The notes beneath the pieces were generated by a model. That model did not search any database. It saw only the letters and a program-made list of their open reading frames with translations, and had not been told where the DNA came from. This document shows positions 51,898-63,341 of a stretch of DNA of 64,000 nt, one piece after another. Position 1 is the stretch's first letter. Each line of letters begins with the position of its first letter. This stretch comes from HGW-17 sp964516435 (GTDB taxonomy: Bacteria; Myxococcota_A; Polyangia; HGW-17). Location of the stretch: contig CAZEZP010000041.1 of NCBI GenBank assembly GCA_964516435.1, positions 1-64,000 on the forward strand. Reading direction: 5' to 3'. The position numbers were made by a program, and so were the translations under genes.

Positions 51898-53798
51898 GGC
51901 TCCTCCTTCTTCTGCACGGACTTGGGCGGCGCAATCGCCGCAGACGGGCACGTCTGCATGCACGAGGCATCCCCGATGCACAGGTCGCGGTTCACGATCA
52001 CCCGCCCGTCGGGTTCCCGGAAGAACGACGGGCAGCCAAAGCGCTCCACGCACACGTGCCGCCGATCGCATTTCTCCTCGAGGATGGACACCTGCTGGCG
52101 CACGTAACCCGGCCTGCGGGATTCCCGGCGGGTGAACTGCAGCATGCAGGGGTGGCGCGCGATGACAACCTGGAAACCGCCTTTCTCATTGGCTTCCCGT
52201 ACCAGTTTCGCCAGTTTCCCCTGTGCATAGGTGTCGACTTCCTGCACCTCGGCGCCCATTGCCTCGAGCACTTTGCGGATGGACACGGCCGGAGCGGGGC
52301 CGTTGAAGTTCTCGCCGCTTCCGGCATGTCCCTGGTGCCCTGTCATGGCCGTGGTGCCGTTCTCCAGCACGATGAGCGTGAAATCGTGCCGGTTGAACAA
52401 GGCATTGAGAATCCCCGGAAGTCCCGCGTGGAACAGCGTGGAATCTCCCAAAAACGCCACCACGCGCCGCGATTTCTGGAACAACGCGAGTCCCGAGGCG
52501 ATTCCGCAGGAAGCGCCCATGCACAGGAGCACCTGCCCCATGCGGTACGGCGGCATGAAGCCCAGCGTGTGGCAGCCGATGTCGGCCACCGTGATGTCGT
52601 GGGGGGCGAGCGCCTGCGCGATGGCGAAGAACGCGCTGCGATGCCCGCATCCCGGACACATCTGCGGCGCGCGCGAGACGGGTTCCGTAACCGCCTGAAT
52701 ACCGGCCGCATCCGTACCGGCCGGTGCCGGCACCAGGTCCGGCCACGTCCGGTGCAGGATTTCCTGCACCTTCGCAGGCGTGTACTCCCCGATCCAGTCC
52801 TCCGGATCCTCCTTGCCCCGGATGCGGCAATCCAGCCGGCGGCGGTACGCCACGCGGAAGATGCCCTCCTCCAGGAAATCGTCGAGCTCCTCGAGAATCT
52901 TCACCTCGGAATGCGTTTCCAGGAACCGCGCCACGGCATCCTCGGCCAGCGGGTGCACCATGCCCAGCCGAAGCACGTCGGGCGTCTTCCCGAGCCGCGA
53001 GAGCACATCCAGAAGCGAGGCCGTCGGCAACCCCGCCGTGATGACGCCGCGCCCATCCTTCGCCGTGCCCTCGAACACGCGCGTGAACGGCGTTCGCCCG
53101 GCCTGCTCGCGCGTCTTCTCCAGTTTGGCAAGCGCCTTGCGCTTGAGCGGCGCCACCAGTTTGGTCACCGGCAGGTAAGGACCATTCTCGGGCGAAAAGC
53201 GCGGCGTGTCGTCGGGCGGCTGCGGGTCGTAGCCGGGAGAATGCACGCGCATCTTGGCATGGCAGACGTGCGTGGACAGGCGCAGCACCACCGGCATGCG
53301 CTGCGCGCGCGACCAGGCCGCCGCCTCGAGGTACATGTCGTGGACCTCCTGCGGGTCCATGGGCTCCCACACGGGCGTGTAGGCCATGCGCGCGATGTGC
53401 CGGTTGTCCTGCTCGTTCTGGCTGGAGTTGCATCCCGGATCGTCTCCCATGACGATGACCATGCCGCCGATCAGTTCCATCATGGACAGTTGCACGAACG
53501 TGTCCGCGGCCACGTTGAGCCCCACGCTCTTGAAGAAGACGCAGGACAGATGGCCGTTGATGGAGGCGCCGAAGGCGATTTCGGTGGCCACCTTCTCGTT
53601 GGTGGAGAACTCGAACCGGAAGGGGCGCTCCCCGGCCGGGATGCCGGCGATCGCCTCGGCGATCTCGGGCGTGGGGGAACCGGGATAGGCCGTCACGACC
53701 CGCGTGCCGGACACGGCCATGGCCCGCACGATGGCGGTGTTTCCCATGACGATGCCCGACCACGGCGCGGCCTGGATCAGCGATGGATTCGGACTCAT
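51894..53798 (-). CDS. iorA: Indolepyruvate ferredoxin oxidoreductase subunit alpha with altered Fe-S motifs
   Basis: 634 aa. The ATG at 53798 follows AAGGATG; an upstream TTG is less likely. Pyrimidine domain (VMGNTAIVRAMAVSGTRVVTAYPGSPTPEI), then TPP domain with CPGCGHRSAFFAI, GDSTLFHAGLPGILNALFNRHDF and ENGTTAMTGHQGHAG. The C-terminal ferredoxin domain usually has two four-Cys clusters. Here each has only three Cys: C577, C583, C589 with Arg at the usual second position, and C607, C613, C617 with D610 (CIGDASCMQTCP). The CxxDxxC form is known in Pyrococcus ferredoxin, where Asp replaces one ligand. One or both clusters may be 3Fe-4S or Asp-ligated. Confidence 0.92.
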   Translation of the reverse strand: MSPNPSLIQAAPWSGIVMGNTAIVRAMAVSGTRVVTAYPGSPTPEIAEAIAGIPAGERPFRFEFSTNEKVATEIAFGASINGHLSCVFFKSVGLNVAADTFVQLSMMELIGGMVIVMGDDPGCNSSQNEQDNRHIARMAYTPVWEPMDPQEVHDMYLEAAAWSRAQRMPVVLRLSTHVCHAKMRVHSPGYDPQPPDDTPRFSPENGPYLPVTKLVAPLKRKALAKLEKTREQAGRTPFTRVFEGTAKDGRGVITAGLPTASLLDVLSRLGKTPDVLRLGMVHPLAEDAVARFLETHSEVKILEELDDFLEEGIFRVAYRRRLDCRIRGKEDPEDWIGEYTPAKVQEILHRTWPDLVPAPAGTDAAGIQAVTEPVSRAPQMCPGCGHRSAFFAIAQALAPHDITVADIGCHTLGFMPPYRMGQVLLCMGASCGIASGLALFQKSRRVVAFLGDSTLFHAGLPGILNALFNRHDFTLIVLENGTTAMTGHQGHAGSGENFNGPAPAVSIRKVLEAMGAEVQEVDTYAQGKLAKLVREANEKGGFQVVIARHPCMLQFTRRESRRPGYVRQQVSILEEKCDRRHVCVERFGCPSFFREPDGRVIVNRDLCIGDASCMQTCPSAAIAPPKSVQKKEEP

Positions 53799-53903
53799 GG
53801 CTGCGACATCCTTGTCGAAAGAGTTCTGCAATCGAACGATGAAACGCGCATCGGTTCCGCAAGTCGGGCCTGCCGGCCCCTCCTCGCCGGTGCACGGCCA
53901 GGG

Positions 53904-54362
53904 CTAGCGCGCCGCGTTCTGCACGATGAGCACGGACATGCGCGTGATGAACTCCATCAGTTCCTGATCCGACATGCCCTTGGCCACGAGCAGGTACTTC
54001 TGCGTCAGGCTCTCGATGCTGACCATGCGGGTATGGAAGCAGCACCACGTGGTGGCCCGGGCCGTCGAAGCCTCGACGATGGCCTTCGTGGAGATGGTGT
54101 GCACGATGCGGCTGGCCGTGAACCCGCAGCAGGCCGCCGTGGATTCGATGAGCAGCACGCGCTGGTTCGTGAGCACCAGGAACATGCGGATGTGCCCGCC
54201 GGTGATTTTCGTGAAGAACGACGAGAGCTTGGCCATGAGCTTGGCCATGGGGTTGGTGCCCAGGAAGAATCCGTCCGCCTGCACGGCGTACTGGATCTCC
54301 TCTCCCGGGAACAGTTGGACATGGCTGAGGGCTTCCTGGGTCTTGGGCGTGAGCATGGTCAT
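53904..54362 (-). CDS. Unknown protein, possibly PH-like
   Basis: 152 aa. The start overlaps the stop of the previous gene (ATGA). Alternating strand-like segments (HIRMFLVLTNQRVLLIEST, RIVHTISTKAIVEAS) resemble bacterial PH-type domains. The phrase IFxVLTNQRVL is typical of that fold. C-terminal helix LMEFITRMSVLIVQNAAR. There are no transmembrane segments. It is coupled to the 191-aa membrane protein. Function unknown. Confidence 0.6.
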   Translation of the reverse strand: MTMLTPKTQEALSHVQLFPGEEIQYAVQADGFFLGTNPMAKLMAKLSSFFTKITGGHIRMFLVLTNQRVLLIESTAACCGFTASRIVHTISTKAIVEASTARATTWCCFHTRMVSIESLTQKYLLVAKGMSDQELMEFITRMSVLIVQNAAR

Positions 54363-54934
54363 GACTGGACTCCTTCCGGATTCAGGGGTTTTTCGGTGAG
54401 CACACCGTCGACGAACGTCAGCACGCGGTTGCGCTCCCGGTCCACGATGACGAAATCGTGCGCCAGTTCCCGGGCGCGGCGCGTGTAATCGCGCACCATC
54501 CCGGCGCGCTGGGCGCGCGGCACCCCGGCCGCGGCGAGCGCCTCGCGCGCCACCACCCGGTAGCAGGGATCCGCGCAGTACTTCACCACGTCTTCGGGAG
54601 AAAACCGCGCCTCCCGCTGGGCGCGCAGGAGCTTCTTGGTGATGTGCAGTTTCCTGGGGAACTGGCGGGCGATCCGCCAGGCCCACACCAGGGCGCGCAG
54701 GGACGCCAGGCACACGGGAACCCAGACGTACCAGGCGCCCCAGCGCACGGCCGCCGCGGATGCGCCAAGCGCCACAAGGACGATGAGCAGGGCATAGCGG
54801 TTGTAACTGAGGAAATAGCGCGCCTTCTGCCCGAAGCCGAAGCGCACGGCGCGCTCCGTCTCCCAGAAATCCGCATCCCGCGCCAGCCGGCATGCGCCGG
54901 CGCCGTCACAACGTTCGACCTGCATGCTTTCCAT
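54359..54934 (-). CDS. Two-helix membrane protein, unknown function
   Basis: 191 aa. The ATG at 54934 is taken, though 54925 (also in frame) is possible; the ribosome-binding site is weak for both. A hydrophobic hairpin (ALLIVLVALGASAAAV and WYVWVPVCLASLRALVWAW, about 48-86) is followed by a soluble part (SPEDVVKYCADPCYRVVAREAL, FVIVDRERNRVLTFVDG). No domain recognised. Coupled to the PH-like gene by an ATGA overlap. Confidence 0.6.
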   Translation of the reverse strand: MESMQVERCDGAGACRLARDADFWETERAVRFGFGQKARYFLSYNRYALLIVLVALGASAAAVRWGAWYVWVPVCLASLRALVWAWRIARQFPRKLHITKKLLRAQREARFSPEDVVKYCADPCYRVVAREALAAAGVPRAQRAGMVRDYTRRARELAHDFVIVDRERNRVLTFVDGVLTEKPLNPEGVQS

Positions 54935-55095
54935 CGGTGTCCATTCGTTCCTTCACGAAACGCATCCGCATGATTCCAGAGTCGCCGCCCGTTTGCAAAG
55001 GTTTTTTCGCATTCCCGGAAGGATCCGGCCACTGCCGCCGGCCATCCCGGTTTTTTTTCCTCGCCCCCAGAGACCTCTTCACCTTCCGCGGAAAA

Positions 55096-55674
55096 TCACT
55101 TCTGCTGGGCCCACAGACCCCGATTGGCGGCGATGGCCTCGTCCTGCAACTGCAGGTAATAGGTTTTCCGGGCGAAATTCTCCTGCGTGTACACGCGGGC
55201 GTAGCCGTTGACCACGAGTTGCGCGCAGTGATCCTGGTTTTCGAGCGTGCGGATGTAGGCGAGCAGCCTGTCATAGGCGTCGTAGCACGAGGACGGCGGC
55301 GTGGCCGACCCGCAGCGCTCGTCGTCGAATTCCAGCCCCACCCAGGAAGACAGCGGCAACTTGTCGCGCGTGTACTGCTTGGCCTCCGGGCCGTAATACT
55401 CCACGGTCCCGTAGGTTTCCGGCGTGTTCACGCCCAGAAAGCGGACCTTGATGCGCTTGCCCAGATAGCGCACGTAGATGGTGTCTCCATCCACGATTTC
55501 GCTGACCTTGGCGGGAAACTGCATGAAATCGGGCGGCGTGTCGGCATTGGTGGCGGCATCGGCATCATCGCCGGTATCGACGCCCGCATCGCCCGCGGGC
55601 TTCGCCGGCGAATCGCAAGCCACCGCGAGAATGAGAAAAAAAATCAGGATCCAGAACCACGGGAAGCGTGTCAT
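55096..55674 (-). CDS. Thermonuclease-family lipoprotein
   Basis: 192 aa. The ATG at 55674 has GGGAG about 7 nt upstream. The signal peptide ends in lipobox AVAC (C20), then an Asp/Ala/Gly-rich linker. Residues about 55-190 are a staphylococcal-nuclease fold: VDGDTIYVRYLGKRIKVRFLGVNTPE with R78 and E86 (equivalents of R35 and E43 of S. aureus nuclease), and YDAYDRLLAYI with R136 (equivalent of R87). All three catalytic residues are present, so it should be an active calcium-dependent nuclease anchored on the envelope. Two extra Cys may form a disulfide. Confidence 0.9.
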   Translation of the reverse strand: MTRFPWFWILIFFLILAVACDSPAKPAGDAGVDTGDDADAATNADTPPDFMQFPAKVSEIVDGDTIYVRYLGKRIKVRFLGVNTPETYGTVEYYGPEAKQYTRDKLPLSSWVGLEFDDERCGSATPPSSCYDAYDRLLAYIRTLENQDHCAQLVVNGYARVYTQENFARKTYYLQLQDEAIAANRGLWAQQK

Positions 55675-55915
55675 CGATTCGACTCCCACGGCCCGCGACG
55701 GGCCTGCTACAGCATAGAACGGTTCGGGAAAATGACAAGCGCGCCGTGGAAATGACAAAAGGAAAAAACAATGCGGTCTTCCAGACGTGCATATCCTCAC
55801 GCGGCCCTTTCGCATCCCGCGGGATTCCTGGCGGCCATTCTCCCCCGAAACTGCCAACTGCGCCTTCTTCTCCCGGACGCTGGAACGCATCCGGTCCGCA
55901 TCCGAATCCTGCGAC

Positions 55916-58552
55916 TCACCCGCCCTGGCGGCTTTCTTCCTCCTGCACGATGGCCGCAAGCGGCTCCCGCACCTGGGCGCCGAGCGCCGGATCGTCCTGC
56001 AGGCGCCGCAGTTTCTCCAGAAGGCGCGTTGCACGTTCCCCCGGCAGTACGCGCATTTGGGAAAACTCCCGCACGAGTGCGGCCGCGACGTGCGCATTGA
56101 TGCCCGAGAGTCTCCTTACGGCCCCCACGAGCACGTCGTGTCCCGTGCCGTCGGCCCGGTGGAAGTGCCGCACGTTGCCCGCGAACGTGCGCAGGAGCGA
56201 ACGCACGAGGTTGGGGTTGTTCCAGTCGAAATCCGGATGCCCCTGCAGTTTGCGCACCCGCTCCAGCGTGTCGGGCGCCGGGCTGGCCGCCTGCATCGAG
56301 AACCATGTTGCGCGCATGTTCACGTCGTGCCCGAAGCGCGCGTGGAAATCCGAAAGCGCGCGGTCGCGCTCGGGCGAGCGCGTGCGGCACAGCACGGACA
56401 GCGCCGCCTGCCGGTCGGTCATGTTGGCGGCACCTTCATACAGGCGCCAGGCCGCCTCCCGGATGCGCGCATCTTCTCCCCAGCCCCACAGGGAAAACAA
56501 CTGGTTCTTGTACGTGCGCCAGGCACTGTGCGGCCCCCAGTGCTCAGGCAGGCGTTTTTGCAGGCTTTCGAAGCGCGCTTCCAGGCGCGGGGCGAACTCT
56601 CCCGCCAGCGCCCGGGCGAGCGCATCCCGCGCCGCGCACACGGCTTCCGGCGCATGCACCGGGCCGAAATCCTCGCACAGCGACTTTTCGGAAGGCAGTT
56701 GCAGAAGCAGGGCGCCGAAGGCCGGATCCGGCGCAGCCTCGTCCTCGTGCGCATCCAGCACCCCCCGCACGGCCTCGAAGATCCGCGCGCACGCCTTTCG
56801 CTCTTCGGCTCCGTCCAGGATTTCCCGCACGGCGCCGCGCGCCAGTCCGTCCATGGCGCTCCACCGGTTGTAGGCATCCGGCGCCCCCAGCGCCCGGCGC
56901 AGCACGTCCCGCTCCGTGTCCTGCGGGGCGCGCACCCGCACGGGCGCGGAAAAATCCCCCAGCCAGCAGACCGTGGCCCCCTCGGGCACCCCTTCGATTT
57001 CCACCTCCAGGCTCCTGCTCTCGAACGGGATGCGGATTTCCCGGACCTCTTCGCCTTCGGCCGTGCGCAGCGGCACCGGCTGGCCGTCGGGCCCCACGAA
57101 GGACACCACCATCGGGATGGGCAGCGCCGGCGCATCCGGGCCGGCCTTGGGATTCTCCTGGGACAGCGCGATGCGCGCGCGGCCATTGGCGATATCGCAG
57201 CGCGCCGTCACCTCGGGCGTGCCTTTCTGGCGGTACCACTCCAGGAACGCGGACAGGTCCCGCCCCGACGCCTCGGCCAGGCACGCGAGGAAATCCTCCA
57301 CGGTCACGGCCTGGTGGTCGTGCCGGGCGAAATACAGGTCCATCCCCGCGCGAAAGGCGTCCCTGCCCACCCAGGTCTGCAGCATGCGCACCACCTCCGC
57401 GCCCTTCTCGTAGACGGTGCGGGTGTAGAAGTTGTTGATGTCCGCGTAGGATTCCGGCCGCACGGGATGGGAGAGGGGCCCGGCGTCCTCGAGGAACTGC
57501 AGCGTCCGGATGATCCGGGCGTCCTCCACGCGTTTGACGCCCGCGGAAAGCGTGTCGCGCACGAACTCCTGGTCGCGGAACACGGTGAGCCCCTCCTTGA
57601 GGGACAACTGGAACCAGTCGCGCAGGGTCACGCGGTTGCCGCTCCAGTTGTGGAAGTACTCGTGCCCCACCACGCGCAGGATGTCATCGTAGTCGGCGTC
57701 CGTGGCGGTTTCCGGCGAGGCCAGCACATAGCGCGAATTGAAGATGTTGAGCCCCTTGTTCTCCATGGCTCCGGCATTGAATGCGTCCACGGCGACGATC
57801 TGGTAGAGGTCCAGATCGCATTCCCTCCCGAAGGCGCGCTCGTCCCAGGCCATGGCCTGCAGCAGGGAGAACAGCGCGTGCCCGGCGCGGTCGGCGTTGT
57901 GCGGCTCCACCCACACCCGGCACGTGACGGTGCGCCCGCTTCGCGTGCGGTATTCGGCCTGCCGGCAGACGAGATCCCCCGCCACCACGGCGAACAGGTA
58001 GGACGGCTTGGGGAACGGATCCTCCCAGCGGGCCATGTGCCGCCCGCCGGAAAGATCCCGGCTCTCCACCAGATGTCCGTTGGAAAGCAGTTGCGGATAC
58101 GCGGATTTTTCAGCCGAAAGCGTCACCGAGAAGCGCGCGAGATTGTCGGGGCGATCCACGAACGGGGCGATGCGCCGGAACCCTTCCGGCTCGCACTGCG
58201 TGCACAGCACGGGACCGGACGCATAGAGCCCCTCCAGTTGCGTGTTCTCGCGCGGACGGATGACGTTCTCGACGTCCAGGACGAAAGCGTCGCCAGGCGC
58301 CTCCACGCGCAGGATCCCGTCCCGGTGCGTGAACGGGATTTCGGCGCCGTCCCGGGATACGCGCCGGATTTCCATCTCGGGCGCGGCGTCCAGTTGCAGT
58401 TCCCGGGCGTCCGGCACCCGCCGGCGCACCTGCAGGCTCGAGCGCACGCGGGTCTCGTCCGCCCCCAGGTCCAGTTCCAGGCGCGCCGTCTCCACGACGA
58501 AGGGGGGCGGCGCATAGTCGCGCAAAAAATGCCGCTTTTCGATGTTCTGCAT
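55916..58552 (-). CDS. pepN: Aminopeptidase N (M1 metallopeptidase)
   Basis: 878 aa (E. coli 870). It has the exopeptidase motif GAMENKG (261-267) and zinc site HEYFHNWSGNRV (H297, E298, H301) with E320 as third ligand, then a long helical C-terminal domain. Length and motifs match the E. coli PepN type rather than the shorter leukotriene hydrolase type. No signal peptide, so cytoplasmic. It removes N-terminal residues in the last steps of protein turnover. No Shine-Dalgarno is obvious. Neighbours on both sides are envelope or unknown genes. Confidence 0.96.
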   Translation of the reverse strand: MQNIEKRHFLRDYAPPPFVVETARLELDLGADETRVRSSLQVRRRVPDARELQLDAAPEMEIRRVSRDGAEIPFTHRDGILRVEAPGDAFVLDVENVIRPRENTQLEGLYASGPVLCTQCEPEGFRRIAPFVDRPDNLARFSVTLSAEKSAYPQLLSNGHLVESRDLSGGRHMARWEDPFPKPSYLFAVVAGDLVCRQAEYRTRSGRTVTCRVWVEPHNADRAGHALFSLLQAMAWDERAFGRECDLDLYQIVAVDAFNAGAMENKGLNIFNSRYVLASPETATDADYDDILRVVGHEYFHNWSGNRVTLRDWFQLSLKEGLTVFRDQEFVRDTLSAGVKRVEDARIIRTLQFLEDAGPLSHPVRPESYADINNFYTRTVYEKGAEVVRMLQTWVGRDAFRAGMDLYFARHDHQAVTVEDFLACLAEASGRDLSAFLEWYRQKGTPEVTARCDIANGRARIALSQENPKAGPDAPALPIPMVVSFVGPDGQPVPLRTAEGEEVREIRIPFESRSLEVEIEGVPEGATVCWLGDFSAPVRVRAPQDTERDVLRRALGAPDAYNRWSAMDGLARGAVREILDGAEERKACARIFEAVRGVLDAHEDEAAPDPAFGALLLQLPSEKSLCEDFGPVHAPEAVCAARDALARALAGEFAPRLEARFESLQKRLPEHWGPHSAWRTYKNQLFSLWGWGEDARIREAAWRLYEGAANMTDRQAALSVLCRTRSPERDRALSDFHARFGHDVNMRATWFSMQAASPAPDTLERVRKLQGHPDFDWNNPNLVRSLLRTFAGNVRHFHRADGTGHDVLVGAVRRLSGINAHVAAALVREFSQMRVLPGERATRLLEKLRRLQDDPALGAQVREPLAAIVQEEESRQGG

Positions 58553-58720
58553 GGCATCGCGTCCTTCTCCCCCCTGCGCGCGACTCTACGGCCGCGCCCG
58601 CTCCCCGTCAACGCGGATGCGGGGGCCGCGAATGCACGAACCGGCGCCCATCAAGACATCCAGGCGAAAAACCGGCTTTTGGCGATGCTGCCTCATCCGC
58701 ACGGTGCAGGAGGAATGGGT

Positions 58721-59899
58721 TCAACCGATGTGGCCGTGAACCATGTTGCGCTGCGCCAGCGCGGCGACCTGGAAGAAGAACCAGTCGGCGTCCGGGGCGT
58801 AGCGGTACTGTATCCGCGTCCCGTAATCCGCGGGAACGGGGATGATGTCCCGGATCCACGCCTCGCGTTCGTATGGTGGCAGGCGAAGATCCGGCCAGGA
58901 GGAACGCAGATCGCCGGCCTCGTGGATGCGCTGCCGGAACCACAGGCTGCGCCCGGCAGGCTCGAGATCCATGCAGAACGCATGGAAGAGGAACCTTTCG
59001 AGTTCCGGCGGGAAGGGCCGGCCACGGGAAAGCAGGCCAAAGATGGCTTCCGCCGCCTCCAGGAAGTGCACAGGATTCTGTCTCTTCACTCTTTCGGAAC
59101 GGCCCTCCAACTTCCTGCAGAAACGGAAGTCGAGTTCGGCCTCGGGCCGATCCACCCAGTCCCCCGCCTCCATGTGGCCGATGTCCGGCATGGCGCCCAT
59201 CTCCTGGTCAACGTACTGACGGGCGACGTGCAGATCCTCGATATCGTTCTCCGCGGTGTTCCAGCGCCCGGAAAACCCCTCGTGCGACCATGTGTCGGCA
59301 AAGGCGTGCAGCGCGATGCCCAGAGCGATGAGGCCCTGGCGCCGCACGGGATCCGCGGCGTCCGGATGCCGGCCCAGAAGATCGAGCAGCGCGCCGAGGT
59401 AGTCGCGCAGGAAACGGCAGCCCCGCTCGACGAAAAATTTCTTCCGCGGACGGGAAGCGTCATAGTCGGGAACGAAATGGAAAGACACGTACACCTTGAG
59501 AAGCGCGCTGTCCCTGGTGAGACGCTGCAGTTCCTTCCAGAGCGCCACGGGCTTCTTCATCAGGCTCTTGAGCCGTCTTTGCAAATTGGCATAGGCCGTG
59601 CACACGGGGTCGAACACATTCTCGTTTATTTCCCTATCCCGCACCACGAGCGCATGCGCCCGGAAATGCCGGAAAGTGGCGTAGGGAAAAACCTGCTTCA
59701 ACTCCTGCTCCCATGCCGTACAACGCCTTTCGATATCGGCGACTTCGGACTCGTTCAGAACCATTTCCTTCATGGGTTCATAGAACGTGCAGTCGTCGGC
59801 GTACTGGGAAGCATGCGCGATGAGACCGGCCTCCTCCAGGGAAAAACCGGCCGCCTGGGACAGGATGGAAACGACGTCGTAATGAAAATCGCGATACAT
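58721..59899 (-). CDS. DUF6765-like protein
   Basis: 392 aa. The ATG at 59899 is set by AAGGAGGAG 8 nt upstream. The reading frame continues upstream through a 42-bp repeat array, but that part is not supported. The N-terminus DFHYDVVSILSQAAGFSLEEAGLIAHASQYADD fits DUF6765, as does the His/Asp-rich helix LIALGIALHAFADTWSHEGFSG, both from memory. Such His/Asp patterns resemble zinc-dependent phospholipase C folds, so a hydrolase is possible. No signal peptide. The 480 bases upstream hold the minisatellite. Confidence 0.75.
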   Translation of the reverse strand: MYRDFHYDVVSILSQAAGFSLEEAGLIAHASQYADDCTFYEPMKEMVLNESEVADIERRCTAWEQELKQVFPYATFRHFRAHALVVRDREINENVFDPVCTAYANLQRRLKSLMKKPVALWKELQRLTRDSALLKVYVSFHFVPDYDASRPRKKFFVERGCRFLRDYLGALLDLLGRHPDAADPVRRQGLIALGIALHAFADTWSHEGFSGRWNTAENDIEDLHVARQYVDQEMGAMPDIGHMEAGDWVDRPEAELDFRFCRKLEGRSERVKRQNPVHFLEAAEAIFGLLSRGRPFPPELERFLFHAFCMDLEPAGRSLWFRQRIHEAGDLRSSWPDLRLPPYEREAWIRDIIPVPADYGTRIQYRYAPDADWFFFQVAALAQRNMVHGHIG

Positions 59900-60004
59900 G
59901 ATGCAACTCCTCCTTGTTTTGTCGCCGGGAATCCGGCCATCGATGGCGCGTGCATCCGGCACGAAGCGGGCGCGCGCGAAAATCTTCCGGGGAAACGCAC
60001 GCAC

Positions 60005-60274
60005 AGGGCCGACCTCGAGGATGAAACCCGGAACGGCGAAAAACGCAGGGCCGACCTCGAGGATGAAACCCGGAACGGCGAAAAACGCAGGGCCGACCTC
60101 GAAGATGAAACCCCGTGCGGCGAAAAACGCAGGGCCGACCTCGAAGATGAAACCCCGTGCGGCGAAAAACGCAGAGCCGACCTCGAAGATGAAACCCCGT
60201 GCGGCGAAAAACGCAGGGCCGACCTCGAAGATGAAACCCCGTGCGGCGAAAAACGCAGGGCCGACCTCGAAGAT
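60005..60274. repeat. 42-bp minisatellite, six full copies plus 18 bp
   Basis: Units at 60005, 60047, 60089, 60131, 60173 and 60215, then a partial copy to 60274. The unit begins AGGGCCGACCTCGA and ends GCGAAAAACGC. Two subtypes: the first two copies have GAGGATG and CCGGAAC, the last four have GAAGATG and CCCGTGC. Length is a multiple of three, so frames stay open (for example RADLEDETPCGEKR on plus, FIFEVGPAFFAARG on minus), producing large false reading frames. No spacers, so not CRISPR. It fills most of the upstream region of the DUF6765-like gene. Confidence 0.95.
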
Positions 60275-60379
60275 CAGGGCCGGTTCATCGGCCATCGAAA
60301 AGCAAACAACGAAGAATCGCCTCAAGGAGGCCGTCCCATGCATCCGCCACGGCGGCGCGCAGAACCCGGATCCCCGGAT

Positions 60380-61006
60380 TCAGTTCAGGAAGAAGGTGTC
60401 GATGAAGCGGCGGTCGTTGGCGTACATCTTGACCAGTTCGCCCCGGACGGCATGAAAGACGTTCCAGGCGCGTTCCGAGAGTTCATCGTAGCGGCGCTCG
60501 TTCTCCTCCATGCGCCTGTCGGCCTCGGCCAGGGCGGCGATGGCGCTCTCGGCCTCGGCCAGCGGGGGAAGCAGCGCCTCGGCGGCGGGAAGGATCTCGG
60601 CGGCCTCGGGCAGGTTCTGGACGGTTTGCACGATCCCCGAAAGCAGGCGCGCCTGGGTTTCCACGCCATGACCCCGGTAGCGCGTCACGGCGGTGACCCC
60701 CTCGGGGAACAGGGTGCCGAGCAGGCGCAGGGCGGGATTCATGCGCACGGCCTGGCGGGCGGCGTGCGACAGGCTGGCCGCGAGGATGTCCAGCCTGCGG
60801 TCGATGCTGTTGACGCGGGCGAGCGCGTCGAGTTGTTCCAGCCGCAATTGGCGGCGCTCCTCCAGGCAGGCATTGGCATCCTGCAGGAAATCCGCCAGCG
60901 GCCCGTACAGGGGGGCCGTGCCGGTTTCCATCCGGACGTTGCGTGCGAGATAGGTGAGGTGTTCGACCTTGGTTTCGAGATTCCAGGTCTTCTTCAGATG
61001 CGACAT
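60380..61006 (-). CDS. Coiled-coil protein, unknown function
   Basis: 208 aa. The ATG at 61006 has AAGGGGC just upstream. Almost entirely helical, with long charged stretches (LEERRQLRLEQLDALARVNSIDRRLDILAASL, AESAIAALAEADRRMEENERRYDELSERAW) suggesting coiled coils. There are no signal peptide, membrane helices or catalytic motifs. It lies upstream of the minisatellite, transcribed the same way as the DUF6765-like gene, about 100 bp from the array. The 270 bases between it and the ABC-F gene hold nothing I can name. Confidence 0.65.
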   Translation of the reverse strand: MSHLKKTWNLETKVEHLTYLARNVRMETGTAPLYGPLADFLQDANACLEERRQLRLEQLDALARVNSIDRRLDILAASLSHAARQAVRMNPALRLLGTLFPEGVTAVTRYRGHGVETQARLLSGIVQTVQNLPEAAEILPAAEALLPPLAEAESAIAALAEADRRMEENERRYDELSERAWNVFHAVRGELVKMYANDRRFIDTFFLN

Positions 61007-61276
61007 GCCCCTTGGTTCCTTTCTCCGGCGGCCGCCGGCGCATGCATGGAAATGACCATCACTTCCACGGGGGATTCCAGTGGCCTGCCGTGTAGCCTGC
61101 CACCCGCCCCGAGTCAATCCCCAATGCCAGGCGGACCGGCGGGGCGTGCACGATTTTTTTCATCCCCAGCGCAATTTTCCAGTTTCACGGAAAACGGGCG
61201 ATCTCCCCGAACGTCCAGAACCCCACCGCGCGGCAGGCGAGCGCCTTCGCCGCGCCAGCGCGCCCCATCTGCCCCT

Positions 61277-63301
<2,025 letters not shown>

Positions 63302-63341
63302 GGCAGCTTCCTTTACAGCAAAAAGGGACCGTTGTCACGGG

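Noticed and set aside
60005..60274. CRISPR array
   Set aside because: Units are directly adjacent with no spacers and no cas genes are present. It is a minisatellite.
59900..60343. N-terminal extension of the DUF6765-like protein through the repeat array
   Set aside because: The frame is open, but the strong AAGGAGGAG at the ATG at 59899 and the fit of the family N-terminus there show that the array is not coding.
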